From Tannerella sp. (GTDB lineage Bacteria; Bacteroidota; Bacteroidia; Bacteroidales; Tannerellaceae), in NCBI GenBank assembly GCA_031283915.1, contig JAITAY010000132.1, forward strand, positions 1 to 20,942: a stretch of 20,942 nucleotides of DNA, written 5' to 3'. The notes beneath the pieces are model-generated. The model saw nothing but the letters and a program-made list of their open reading frames with translations, ran no database searches and was not told where the DNA came from. This document shows, piece after piece, positions 6,987-14,449 of this stretch. Position 1 is the stretch's first letter. Each line of letters starts with the position of its first letter. Made by a program: the position numbers and the translations under genes.

Positions 6987-7751
6987 ATGAACAGGTATTT
7001 CATGTATTTGGCATACAGCGGGACGCAGTATTGCGGGTGGCAGCATCAACCGAACGGCATCAGCGTGCAGCAACGCCTCGAGACGGCGCTGGCGACAGTC
7101 CTGCGGCAGCCCTCGCCGGTGACGGCTGCCGGACGGACGGATGCCGGCGTTCATGCCCGGCGCATGGTGGCTCACTTCGACCGGGAAGAACCGGTTACGG
7201 ATTTACCCCTGCTGACGGAGAAACTCAACCGTCTGCTACCGAAAGACATTGCCATCGACCGCCTGACGCCGGTCAGGCCGGATGCACATGCCCGTTTCGA
7301 CGCCCTTTCGCGTACCTATCAATATACGATCTCCGACCGTAAAAGCCCGTTCAATCATGAATGGGTACACCGCATGTCGCTGAAAGGACTGGATTTCGAG
7401 CTGATGAACGAAGCCAGCCGGGCATTGCTGGAAACGAGCGATTTTACGAGTTTCAGTAAGCTGCATACCGATGTCAGGACGAATCTCTGCCGGGTTTCCC
7501 ATGCCGCCTGGGAACGGGAAGGGGAATACTGGGTGTTCACGATCCGCGCCGACCGTTTCCTGCGAAACATGGTACGCGCCATTGTCGGCACGCTGTTTGA
7601 AGTGGGACGGAGAAAGCGTACCGTAGCAGATTTTCACCGTTTGATCGAGGCCGGCAACCGCTCCCTGGCCGGTTCTTCCGCACCCGCAAAAGGGCTTGCA
7701 CTGACCGGCGTCGCCTACCCCGACAACCTCTTTCTACCCGTCCATCCCTGA
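6987..7751 (+). CDS. truA: tRNA pseudouridine(38-40) synthase TruA
   Basis: The 254-residue protein (255 from the upstream ATG at 6984) isomerises uridines 38-40 in the tRNA anticodon stem-loop. The catalytic Asp lies in AAGRTDAGVHARRMVAHF, Asp52 with the start used here. Other family blocks seen are YSGTQYCGWQHQPN near the N-terminus, FDALSRTYQYTI in the middle, DFTSFSK, and FTIRADRFLRNMVRAIVGTL. The last residues, AKGLALTGVAYP, are the usual TruA end. It is the last gene of the operon; the gene-free stretch from 7752 follows. Confidence 0.95.
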   Translation: MNRYFMYLAYSGTQYCGWQHQPNGISVQQRLETALATVLRQPSPVTAAGRTDAGVHARRMVAHFDREEPVTDLPLLTEKLNRLLPKDIAIDRLTPVRPDAHARFDALSRTYQYTISDRKSPFNHEWVHRMSLKGLDFELMNEASRALLETSDFTSFSKLHTDVRTNLCRVSHAAWEREGEYWVFTIRADRFLRNMVRAIVGTLFEVGRRKRTVADFHRLIEAGNRSLAGSSAPAKGLALTGVAYPDNLFLPVHP

Positions 7752-7948
7752 ATTAGAAACCCTCAAGCCCGGCTTTCACCTCACTTTCAACGGGTACATC
7801 TCCAACAGTCGCAACCTATATTTCTCTATCGACATTCCCCGGAAACGGACACAGCCTGTTTTCCGGTTACCAATCCATTCGGTTCGGAAAGAGCCTCATA
7901 CCGCCGGCCGTTCCCGGAACAAACTCCCGTATCGGGAAGGCGACCGCG

Positions 7949-8033
7949 CTAATGCATCGCAGGCAACCGCGCCAATGCATCGCAGGCGGCTGCGCTAATG
8001 CAGTGCAGGCGGCTGCGCCAATGCAGCGCAGGC
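7949..8033. repeat. 23-bp tandem repeat, about 3.7 copies
   Basis: Copies begin at 7949, 7972 and 7995 and are each exactly 23 bp; a partial copy begins at 8018 and runs to about 8033. The unit runs CYAATGCATCGCAGGC followed by GGCTGCG or AACCGCG. Variation alternates between copies: positions 1-2 read CT, CC, CT, CC. Sequence just before 7949 (GGCGACCGCG) looks like the tail of a decayed earlier copy. It is GC-rich and non-coding. Confidence 0.85.
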
Positions 8034-8250
8034 TCCCCATCTGATACGGGTGACGTAATATACTAAAAAAGAGGCAATATATACGCAGGCAGCATGATTT
8101 AAGAAGGACGGACGGAGCGTCATTCGCGTACCCCTGCCGGTAAACGCCCCGCACTTTTTCCCGTGACAGACAGCGTTACCCGAATATTCACCACATCATT
8201 AATAATTAATAATTCATCATTAGTTTACCTGTCATCAGGAATGATTTTTC

Positions 8251-8258
8251 TATATTTG
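8251..8258 (+). promoter_or_regulatory. Possible -7 element for the DUF3256 gene
   Basis: TATATTTG matches TAnnTTTG 42 bp before the ATG at 8301. No clear TTG at -33 was seen; TTTACC lies near the expected place. The hairpin at 8262-8282 begins 3 bp downstream. Confidence 0.45.
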
Positions 8259-8261
8259 GGG

Positions 8262-8282
8262 CCGGAATGACAAACATTCCGG
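8262..8282 (+). promoter_or_regulatory. 8-bp perfect stem-loop in the leader of the DUF3256 gene
   Basis: CCGGAATG-acaaa-CATTCCGG is a perfect 8-bp inverted repeat with a 5-base loop. It sits where transcription from the TATATTTG promoter would begin. It could be an operator for a dimeric regulator or an mRNA-end stabilising hairpin. No T-run follows, so a terminator is unlikely. Confidence 0.55.
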
Positions 8283-8300
8283 AATTCAACTGTATTTTAA

Positions 8301-8951
8301 ATGTATATGAAATATTTATTCTGGTTTTTATTTTATGTTTCGGCGCTGCCGGCTGCCGTGAAGGCGCAGGATATGGCTTCGCTGTTCATCCGTATGCCGA
8401 ACGAATGCATCCTGCAACTGGAAGATGCCTGGCGGAAGGATTTGGTAGAACTCTATCGCGCGGGCAAACCGGCGACGCTGGACAATACGATGAAAGGACG
8501 TTCGACGCTGGTGCAGTTGACACCGGATTACCTGTTCCTGCAATCCTCCGAACGGAGCGTGGTAGAGATGAAACTCCTGCCGCTGATCAACCATACGAAC
8601 ATTATCTGCGTGGTGACGACCGTGAGCGCACCGGTAGCCGACAGCCGCGTCGCCTTCTACACAACGGACTGGAACCGGTTAGACGCCTCCGACATCTGGA
8701 CGCCCCTGCCGGCCGACCGCTTCATCAAGGAAGCGGCCGACCGGCAAAGCGAAGCCTTCCTGGATGCGCTTTCCCGTATGGACATGGATCTGATACGCTA
8801 CCGTCTTCATGCCGAAGACGCCACCATGACGGCCGAATACCTGACGCCCGAATACCTGAGCGAAGAAGACCGCGGCAAAGTGACACCCTGGCTGAAAGCC
8901 GAAGCGCTCGTATATCAGTGGAAAACCGGACGATTCGAAACCCCCTACTAA
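8301..8951 (+). CDS. DUF3256 family exported protein
   Basis: The 216-residue product starts with a hydrophobic signal peptide (MKYLFWFLFYVSALPAAVKA, then QD) that would send it to the periplasm or cell surface. The mature part follows the DUF3256 pattern of Bacteroidales: MASLFIRMPNECILQLEDAW near the start, then a repeated beta-rich layout including TLVQLTPDYLFLQSS and VAFYTTDWNRLD. No catalytic motif is recognised and the family function is unknown. A second ATG at 8307 gives a cleaner signal peptide and may be the real start. The SGNH hydrolase gene follows after 14 bp, suggesting co-transcription. Confidence 0.82.
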   Translation: MYMKYLFWFLFYVSALPAAVKAQDMASLFIRMPNECILQLEDAWRKDLVELYRAGKPATLDNTMKGRSTLVQLTPDYLFLQSSERSVVEMKLLPLINHTNIICVVTTVSAPVADSRVAFYTTDWNRLDASDIWTPLPADRFIKEAADRQSEAFLDALSRMDMDLIRYRLHAEDATMTAEYLTPEYLSEEDRGKVTPWLKAEALVYQWKTGRFETPY

Positions 8952-8965
8952 AAACAGATCCTCTC

Positions 8966-9739
8966 ATGAAGAAAACGTTCTTTATATTCATGCCTTTGTG
9001 GCTGACGCTGTCGCTGACCGCACAGCAGAAACGACCGGTCTACGTCGTTTACATCGGAAACAGCATCACGGAAGGTGCACAGATAGACACACCGGAACGC
9101 AACGCCCCGCCAGCACAGGCAAGCCGCTATCTCTCCGGACAGAAAGACATTGATTTGCGCGGGTTTTCCAACCAGGGTGTCAGCGGACAAACCACCGTCG
9201 ATTTCCTGCCCGCACAGCAAACCCGTTTCCCGAAAGTCGCCGCCGCCGCCGCCCCGTTTGCCGCAGACAGCGAGGCCCTTCTCTTATTTTCCGTCATGCT
9301 GGGCACCAACGACAGCGCCGTCCGGGGACCGAACGGCGCGCCGGTTTCACCCGCACAGTATTTCACCAACCTGAAAGCCCTACTGGACGAACTGTTTCGC
9401 CTTTATCCGGAAGCCCTGTTCGTGTTGCAACGCCCCATCTGGTACAGTCCGAACACCTATAATTCTGCCATGTACCTGCAAGCCGGCTTGGAGCGGTTAA
9501 TCAGCTACACGCCCGAACTGGAGAAACTGGAAAAAACGTACGCCGACCTTCGTCCCGGTCAGGTTTTCGTGGGTGATACAGCCGCATTTGAATATTTCAA
9601 AACGCATTACGCAACGGAATTAATTCCCGAAAGCGGTAATGCCGGCACTTTTTACCTGCATCCGAATGCAGCAGGCGCCGTCCGGTTAGGTGAGTTTTGG
9701 GGCAAAGCCATTCACCGGGTCATTCAAAAATTGCGGTAA
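8966..9739 (+). CDS. Secreted SGNH/GDSL-family hydrolase
   Basis: The 257-residue product has a signal peptide (MKKTFFIFMPLWLTLSLTAQ) and then SGNH blocks. Block I is YIGNSITEGA (nucleophile Ser33), block II is SNQGVSGQTT, block III is MLGTNDSAV (Asn115) and block V is FYLHPNAAG (His232). The family hydrolyses esters such as acetyl groups on sugars; a carbohydrate esterase role outside the cytoplasm fits the signal peptide. The residue three before the catalytic His is Phe229, where many members have the triad Asp, so a Ser-His dyad or another acid is implied. The open frame extends upstream to 8267 but overlaps the DUF3256 gene; the ATG at 8966 starts the signal peptide. Confidence 0.85.
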   Translation: MKKTFFIFMPLWLTLSLTAQQKRPVYVVYIGNSITEGAQIDTPERNAPPAQASRYLSGQKDIDLRGFSNQGVSGQTTVDFLPAQQTRFPKVAAAAAPFAADSEALLLFSVMLGTNDSAVRGPNGAPVSPAQYFTNLKALLDELFRLYPEALFVLQRPIWYSPNTYNSAMYLQAGLERLISYTPELEKLEKTYADLRPGQVFVGDTAAFEYFKTHYATELIPESGNAGTFYLHPNAAGAVRLGEFWGKAIHRVIQKLR

Positions 9740-9751
9740 ACGTTTTTCAGG

Positions 9752-10339
9752 TCAGTAGAACATAAATTTCACCTTCTCATAATAAAGCGGTGCGCCGAGT
9801 TGATTCGCCTGCTGATACGAACTGCCCTCTTCAAAAGGAACAATCAGTTTGACTTCGGCATTTTCGCCTACATATTCCAGTATAGACTGCACGCCCGTGC
9901 TCAAAAAATACCAGATGGACGAACCTGTACCTGCGGAAGCATCCTGAGAAATGGTATTCGCCGCATAGCCATAGATAAATTCGATGGGGAAAGCGTCGTT
10001 GGAAAAGAGAGAAAGTGTAGTATCCTCTTGAAAGATAAACCGTACGCGACAGCGCATCAGAATCGTTGTAGTGTAAAGTTTCGCCCGGTTTCCGTTTCCG
10101 GAATCAACCACATTCAGGTAAACGCCGTTATCCAGCAAAACAAACTGCTTTTCGCCGAAAACACCGTCTGCCGGATATTCATTCAATATCTCAAACCCTT
10201 CGGTAGCAATCAGGCGATCAATCGCTTTTTTCTCATCGCGTTTCATTTCCGCATACGATTTCATATCATCGCTGCACGAGGAAACGCAAACAGCGCTCAC
10301 AATCATTATCAAAAGGCTTATCTTCGTTTTCATTTTCAT
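9752..10339 (-). CDS. DUF4827 family lipoprotein
   Basis: The 195-residue protein has a lipoprotein signal with lipobox VSSC (Cys22), so it is probably anchored in the periplasm or outer membrane. The sequence after the Cys (SYAEMKRDEKKAIDRLIAT, then YPADGVFGEKQFV, NGVYLNVVDSGNG) is the DUF4827 pattern of Bacteroidales, which has an FKBP-like fold. Whether it has prolyl isomerase activity is unknown. The stop lies 12 bp from the SGNH hydrolase stop, so the two genes converge with no obvious terminator between them. Confidence 0.82.
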   Translation of the reverse strand: MKMKTKISLLIMIVSAVCVSSCSDDMKSYAEMKRDEKKAIDRLIATEGFEILNEYPADGVFGEKQFVLLDNGVYLNVVDSGNGNRAKLYTTTILMRCRVRFIFQEDTTLSLFSNDAFPIEFIYGYAANTISQDASAGTGSSIWYFLSTGVQSILEYVGENAEVKLIVPFEEGSSYQQANQLGAPLYYEKVKFMFY

Positions 10340-10367
10340 TATTGTCTTCCGCTATGAAATTTGCATG

Positions 10368-10375
10368 CAAAGGTA
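10368..10375 (-). promoter_or_regulatory. Possible -7 element for the DUF4827 gene
   Basis: The leftward strand reads TACCTTTG, matching TAnnTTTG, 28 bp upstream of the start. Overlapping it is the inverted repeat GTAACG-AATATC-CGTTAC, about 10373-10390, which could be an operator. No TTG at proper -33 spacing was found. Confidence 0.4.
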
Positions 10376-10433
10376 ACGAATATCCGTTACTCCATTTTTG
10401 AATATTCAATTTTTAACCCGGGCACAGATACAT

Positions 10434-10470
10434 AAAAAAATAACCTCATAACGCAGTTGCTGTGAGGTTA
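10434..10470 (-). terminator. Rho-independent terminator of the sigma factor-bacterioferritin operon
   Basis: On the leftward strand TAACCTCA (10470-10463) pairs with TGAGGTTA (10448-10441) around a 14-base loop and is followed directly by a run of seven T. It lies 36 bp past the bacterioferritin stop. Confidence 0.75.
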
Positions 10471-10505
10471 CTTCTTCCCGTAAAAAATACGGCTTCAAGA
10501 AAGCC

Positions 10506-11012
10506 TTATTCTGCCGACGTGGCAGGGGTCGTCGCCACATTTTTGCTGCGTTCTACCGACTGCAAAGCCAAATAGTTGACGCCAAATTTCCCAAGATTGT
10601 CAAGTTCCGTCTCAAACTGATCCTGATGCACTTCTTCTTCCTCCACCAACTGCTCAAACAGTTTCTTGGAAGCGGCATCCAGCGCCACACTGCATTCCAG
10701 CGCCCACTGATTGTAATCGCCGACCGTCGTCGTTTCCATTTCCACGGCTTTCTCCAGCATTTTTTCCGGATCTGTCAGTTTAGCCACCGAATGTGATGGA
10801 ATCATTTCCACTTCTCCCTTCAGGAATAAAACACGTTCTGCCAGCCGTTCCACGTGCATCATCTCCTGAATGGCCACACGCCGGAACAGTTCCGACAACA
10901 ATTCATACCCCATGTCATCGCACCGGAAGTGGAAATACATATACTGATGAACTGCTGACAGTTCATCATTCACCGCACGATTCAATAGTTCAATACTCTT
11001 ATCTCTTTTCAT
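10506..11012 (-). CDS. bfr: Bacterioferritin-like ferritin
   Basis: The 168-residue four-helix protein stores iron as ferric mineral in a 24-subunit shell and detoxifies Fe2+/peroxide. Ferroxidase ligands are visible: Glu17 (NDELSA), Glu50 and His53 (QEMMHVERLAER), Glu93 (VEMETT), and Glu126 with His129 (EEEEVHQDQFETEL). Met51, at the place of the haem-ligating Met52 in E. coli Bfr, is present, so haem binding between subunit pairs is possible. The C-terminal tail is Thr/Ala/Ser-rich and not conserved. It starts 21 bp after the ECF sigma gene and ends before a terminator, so the pair is one transcript. Confidence 0.88.
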   Translation of the reverse strand: MKRDKSIELLNRAVNDELSAVHQYMYFHFRCDDMGYELLSELFRRVAIQEMMHVERLAERVLFLKGEVEMIPSHSVAKLTDPEKMLEKAVEMETTTVGDYNQWALECSVALDAASKKLFEQLVEEEEVHQDQFETELDNLGKFGVNYLALQSVERSKNVATTPATSAE

Positions 11013-11033
11013 CTTCTTTTAATTTAGTTCTGT

Positions 11034-11627
11034 TTATACAAACGAAAGTTCAATCCTGTTTTCTTCGGCCATCCGCCGCATGTTCAGGATAGCGTAACGC
11101 ATCCGTCCCAACGCCGTATTGATACTTACCCCCGTAAGGTCGGCAATTTCCTTAAAACTCATGTCCTGATAGTAACGCATCTCCAACACCTCACGCTGAT
11201 TATCCGGCAAATGACGGATCATCTTCTTGATATCGTCGAAAACTTGCTCCTGAACCATTTCGTCCTCTATTGTTCTCTCACACAAACGGCTGTCATTAAA
11301 CAAATCTACATCTACCTCATCATTCGATACGGAATTTTCATTCCGTTCCTGACGAAAGTTATCAATAATCAGATTATGAGCAATACGCATAATCCATGCT
11401 TTGAACTTGCCATTTTCCGTGTAACGCCCTTGTTTGATAGTCATAATCACTTTTACAAAGGTCTCTTGAAAAATATCTTCCGTTAAATCCCGATCACGTA
11501 CGATATAATATATGTACGAATGGACACTCCCTTTGTGGCGATTCAACAATACATCAAATGCGGAATTATTACCTTCCGCATACAATACGACCAATTCTTC
11601 ATCGGTCATCGTTTTAAAATTTCTCAT
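11034..11627 (-). CDS. ECF-type RNA polymerase sigma factor
   Basis: The 197-residue sigma-70-family protein has region 2 at about residues 20-95 (TEDIFQETFVKVI, then GKFKAWIMRIAHNLIIDNFRQ, the core-binding and -10 recognition segment). Region 4 is at about 138-185 (LPDNQREVLEMRYYQDMSFKEIADLTGVS, a helix-turn-helix). The linker is acidic (VSNDEVDVDLFND). The N-terminus MRNFKTMTDEELVVLYAEGN is typical of a widely conserved Bacteroidales ECF group. No anti-sigma gene is adjacent; the partner gene is bacterioferritin. The role is therefore inferred as stress or metal response, possibly autoregulated. Confidence 0.9.
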   Translation of the reverse strand: MRNFKTMTDEELVVLYAEGNNSAFDVLLNRHKGSVHSYIYYIVRDRDLTEDIFQETFVKVIMTIKQGRYTENGKFKAWIMRIAHNLIIDNFRQERNENSVSNDEVDVDLFNDSRLCERTIEDEMVQEQVFDDIKKMIRHLPDNQREVLEMRYYQDMSFKEIADLTGVSINTALGRMRYAILNMRRMAEENRIELSFV

Positions 11628-12011
11628 TACATCCTACATTTTTGGTTTCAGAGTAATGTTTGTTACAATAGGCACCCAGTGTTAGATTGTTTATACATCA
11701 AAATATCAGCGGCAAAGGAATAAAAGATCCTGCAATCGCGCAAATTTTCCTGAAATAAAATCCCCAAATCGCAGGCTTATTGTACAAAATGGGGATTTCC
11801 AAGTACAAAATCACATTTCCCACTCATGGTCAACAGCACATTCAGTCAGCATTTGGGTGTGATGTACTTACCGCCCGTGTGACCGCAAGCGGAAGCATAC
11901 GATCGATAAAATATTGTCTCTCACGGGACTAAAATAGGGTGTTTCTTACCCAAAACGCAGGTTAAATAGCGCCCTTGCCCCGTATCGGAGCAGGGCGCTT
12001 TTCTGGCATTT
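11628..12011. other. 384-bp gene-free region upstream of the sigma factor
   Basis: This is the leader of the leftward sigma-bfr operon and the tail of the VIT/VWA gene. AAATCCCCA (11758-11766) and TGGGGATTT (11790-11798) form a 9-bp inverted repeat. GTACAAAAT occurs twice (11782-11790, 11813-11821). No exact TAnnTTTG -7 was found for the sigma gene. No tRNA or known RNA fold was recognised. Confidence 0.5.
11968..11999 (-). terminator. GC-rich hairpin after the VIT/VWA gene
   Basis: AGCGCCCTTGC (11968-11978) pairs with GCAGGGCGCT (11990-11999), one bulged T, 11-base loop, 12 bp past the stop of the leftward gene. The leftward exit lacks a T-run; TTTT lies on the other strand. It is likely a terminator or RNA-end barrier. 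Confidence 0.55.
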
Positions 12012-14093
12012 TTATGCATCAACACTGTCAAATACAGCTTTTATCAAGGCATAAACTTTTGGCGTATGCTTCTTCATCTGTTTAAAAAGCCGTTTGTATT
12101 CTTTTGAAGGACATGAAAAATGCGGCCGCAATTCATCGGTAATTTCATCCAGGAGATCCTGATAAACCTGGCCCTGGATGATTAATTTCTCACATTCTTT
12201 TATTTTCTCAAACAGTCTGGAGAGATCAACGGGGGGAGTGTCATATTTGGAGAAATGATTATTCGAAAATTTACCTGTAGGGATTCTCGACGGGCTTGTC
12301 GGCGATGAACTTACATGTTTCGCAGCACTCCTCTCTGCTGAGATTGAATAATCATCGAGGGTTCTGCAACAAGAAAATAGCGAACGTTTGCATAGTGGCA
12401 TGTCCCACCCTGCGGGCGATTCCAAAAGGGTATCCTGCAATTCCGGAATGTCGGTCAGTTTTTCATCACGCTCATTAACCGCAATAAATGCCGTGTATTT
12501 CGAATCTATCTGGTATTCGACGGCTATTTCGACGATTCGTTCCCTGTAGCCTTTGCCGTCTTCATCCTCGTGATGCCAATGACGGTTGATATACTTCTCT
12601 GCCCGTCGTATCTGCTCGGAAGCATAAATTTTGTCGAGCGGCAAATCCAAATATTCCAGCGTATTCAGGGGAATGACGAAAGAAAACATTTTGTCGTCGG
12701 CTTGGCACGTCAGTTCAAAATCGTCCGTAATCGCGTCCGTTTCAATCCATACGTCGTAGAACTCATGGTTAAAGAGCACGCGCGACTTTTCAATCCTGTC
12801 AAGCGCTTTATTCGCCTTTGGATTCAACGCGATGCTAAAGAGATTGGCAGACGATGCGCGTGCAAATTGGCGGACGATCATCTCTTGAATCATTTCGTCC
12901 TTCACGATGAACTCCGCCTTGCCTCTGCCCGCTTCGGCTATTTTCTGCAAGCCTTTTTTATTGACGGACGAATCTATTCCAAATACAAAAAGGGTATTTT
13001 TGCAGATATGCTGCCTGACATAACCGGCGATTTCGTTTTCGTTTCCTACCTCGCCGTCGGTAAAAAGAAAGATTATCTTTTCGTTACCCACGCGGCTTAT
13101 GACGTCCTTTAGCGGCGCAAAGAGTTCGGTACCGCCACGGCTTTGAAGCGACAGAACGAATTTTTTCGCTTTTTTGTAATTTTCGGCATTGTATTCGACC
13201 GGATTTTCGGAGAAAAATTCATACCCGCTTTCAAATGGTACAATGTTAAACCTGTCGCCTTCTTTGAGCAGCTTCAGGCATTTGATAACGGCTTCTTTGG
13301 TTTGCTCCAGTTTGAAGCCATCCATCGAACCCGAAATATCTATGACAAACACATACTCCCCGGAAATGTGTTGCTTCTCCATTTGAATATCGGGGAAAAA
13401 CGAGAGATAAACCACTTTGTTTCCGTTGGGCAATTCGTGGAAATAACCCTTCGAGAACGTCTGTTCTCGAAGGCTGACGTCCAGCACAAAATCTTTGTCC
13501 AGCTTGATATTCCGGGCGGTCACCGTGTTGTTTTCAAGTTTTATGCTGTGGGTTTTCGATTCAATGTCGTCAATTTTCAGGTCTCGGTCGAAACTGACAG
13601 CCACATTGCCACGGTATTCGACTTCGTTTTTATCGTAAGTCAGTTTGGCGGTAACGTTCGACCCGTATCGCGGCGGAACAAGCGTCGGAATGAGTATTCT
13701 TATCTGATTGTCGACTATTTCAAAAGGGTCGATGTAATCAATCGTCACCTTTACGGTTTCTCCGGCAGCGATTTTCCCGATATTCATTTTGAAGATATTA
13801 GATTCGTCGCTGGTCATCATATAGGCGGAATTGCCTCCGAGTATGGCTTTCTGGTAGTCCTTTTTCGCCTCTTCCTTTTCCTTGACTTTCCCTTTGATCA
13901 TTTTCTCGCCGATCGTGGCGGTAAAGCCGGTGACAGTCGCCGATGCGCTGACGGGGAAAGTGTAAGTTACTTCCAGCACGGCATTGGTATCGTTCGTGTA
14001 TTCCTGCTGAATACTGAATGTGGAGAATTTCCCCAACACGTGACCTGTTATGTCAATCTTCTGAAGACTGAGTTTTTTGAAATCTGATTGCAT
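12012..14093 (-). CDS. VIT and von Willebrand factor A domain protein
   Basis: Residues 1-135 form a VIT (vault/inter-alpha-trypsin) domain (KIDITGHVLGKFSTFSIQQ, EEAKKDYQKA). A vWA domain follows at about 245-410 with a complete metal-ion site: DISGS (Asp252, Ser254, Ser256), Thr322 (RGGTELFAPL) and Asp346 (LFTDGE). An Ile/Leu/Asp-rich middle, a Ser/Pro-rich linker (SSSPTSPSRIPTGK) and a Lys-rich helical tail end the 693-residue protein. Metal-dependent protein binding is expected; the partner is unknown. A frame from 14180 adds 29 residues resembling a membrane anchor, but a well-formed promoter lies inside it, so ATG 14093 and a cytoplasmic protein are preferred. The gene is AT-richer than its neighbours and stands alone, which may mean transfer. 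Confidence 0.85.
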   Translation of the reverse strand: MQSDFKKLSLQKIDITGHVLGKFSTFSIQQEYTNDTNAVLEVTYTFPVSASATVTGFTATIGEKMIKGKVKEKEEAKKDYQKAILGGNSAYMMTSDESNIFKMNIGKIAAGETVKVTIDYIDPFEIVDNQIRILIPTLVPPRYGSNVTAKLTYDKNEVEYRGNVAVSFDRDLKIDDIESKTHSIKLENNTVTARNIKLDKDFVLDVSLREQTFSKGYFHELPNGNKVVYLSFFPDIQMEKQHISGEYVFVIDISGSMDGFKLEQTKEAVIKCLKLLKEGDRFNIVPFESGYEFFSENPVEYNAENYKKAKKFVLSLQSRGGTELFAPLKDVISRVGNEKIIFLFTDGEVGNENEIAGYVRQHICKNTLFVFGIDSSVNKKGLQKIAEAGRGKAEFIVKDEMIQEMIVRQFARASSANLFSIALNPKANKALDRIEKSRVLFNHEFYDVWIETDAITDDFELTCQADDKMFSFVIPLNTLEYLDLPLDKIYASEQIRRAEKYINRHWHHEDEDGKGYRERIVEIAVEYQIDSKYTAFIAVNERDEKLTDIPELQDTLLESPAGWDMPLCKRSLFSCCRTLDDYSISAERSAAKHVSSSPTSPSRIPTGKFSNNHFSKYDTPPVDLSRLFEKIKECEKLIIQGQVYQDLLDEITDELRPHFSCPSKEYKRLFKQMKKHTPKVYALIKAVFDSVDA

Positions 14094-14120
14094 GAGTAAA
14101 AAAATGATTATTAACGACAA

Positions 14121-14150
14121 CAAAAATACGAAGATTCTTTTATTTTGCAA
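14121..14150 (-). promoter_or_regulatory. Promoter of the VIT/VWA gene
   Basis: The leftward strand has TTG at 14150-14148 and TATTTTTG at 14128-14121, separated by 19 bp. This is the best match to the Bacteroidota -33/-7 promoter in the window. It sits 28 bp upstream of the chosen ATG. Confidence 0.7.
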
Positions 14151-14415
14151 GATTGCAATGAATACATTTGCAAAAAACATGGCTCCCTTTGCTCAAATAA
14201 AAAACTAAAGTGATGAGTATCTTTATTTTTTTCCAGCAACGGAATGGCTCTATTTCGATTGAATACAGGCAATTCGATTTATCGAACAGGAAGATAAACA
14301 CCCGAGGATTTTGTCCTCTTCCTCCCATGCGACGCAACGCTTGATGCCCATAACATTTCAATAAAAGATTTAGCTGTTTTTAGCTCTACGCGCATGATTT
14401 TAGCCAAACTGTGCG

Positions 14416-14423
14416 TATCTTTG
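14416..14423 (+). promoter_or_regulatory. Probable -7 element of serS-glmM
   Basis: TATCTTTG matches TAnnTTTG 26 bp before the serS ATG. No exact TTG lies at -33. Its position excludes the longer open frame starting at 14411. Confidence 0.55.
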
Positions 14424-14449
14424 CCGCTCAAATTAGAACTGGAACAATC

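Larger units (their letters stand above)
7752..8300. other. Gene-free 0.55-kb intergenic region
   Basis: No credible gene was found. A start-less open frame runs rightward from about 7751 to the first repeat copies, but it resembles nothing I recognise. A leftward 95-codon frame (8154-7867) is created largely by the 23-bp repeat. The region holds that tandem repeat, AT-rich sequence around 8190-8225, and the promoter and hairpin of the DUF3256 gene. Confidence 0.6.
14094..14449. other. Divergent intergenic region between VIT/VWA gene and serS
   Basis: It contains the promoters of both genes near its ends. The middle (about 14165-14400) is AT-rich, with one GC-rich patch around 14320-14345. 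A leftward 73-codon frame (14361-14140) overlaps the VIT/VWA promoter and resembles no known protein. Nothing else is supported. Confidence 0.5.

Noticed and set aside
6285..7175. Leftward 296-residue open frame
   Set aside because: It lies opposite trmD and truA, both of which have their catalytic motifs in the forward frames.
7867..8154. Leftward 95-residue open frame
   Set aside because: Much of it is translated 23-bp repeat; no start signal and no family resemblance.
8267..8965. Upstream 233-codon extension of the SGNH hydrolase frame
   Set aside because: It overlaps the DUF3256 gene in another frame, is Arg/Pro-rich, and the signal peptide starts at 8966.
11628..12011. Possible tRNA or small structured RNA
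   Set aside because: No cloverleaf, T-loop consensus or CCA end was found; only two simple hairpins are present.
13143..14087. Rightward 314-residue open frame
   Set aside because: It is antisense to the VIT/VWA gene, Phe/Val/His-rich without motifs; the leftward frame has intact VIT and MIDAS features.
14140..14361. Leftward 73-residue open frame
   Set aside because: It overlaps the VIT/VWA promoter, lacks any recognised domain and has no ribosome-binding site.
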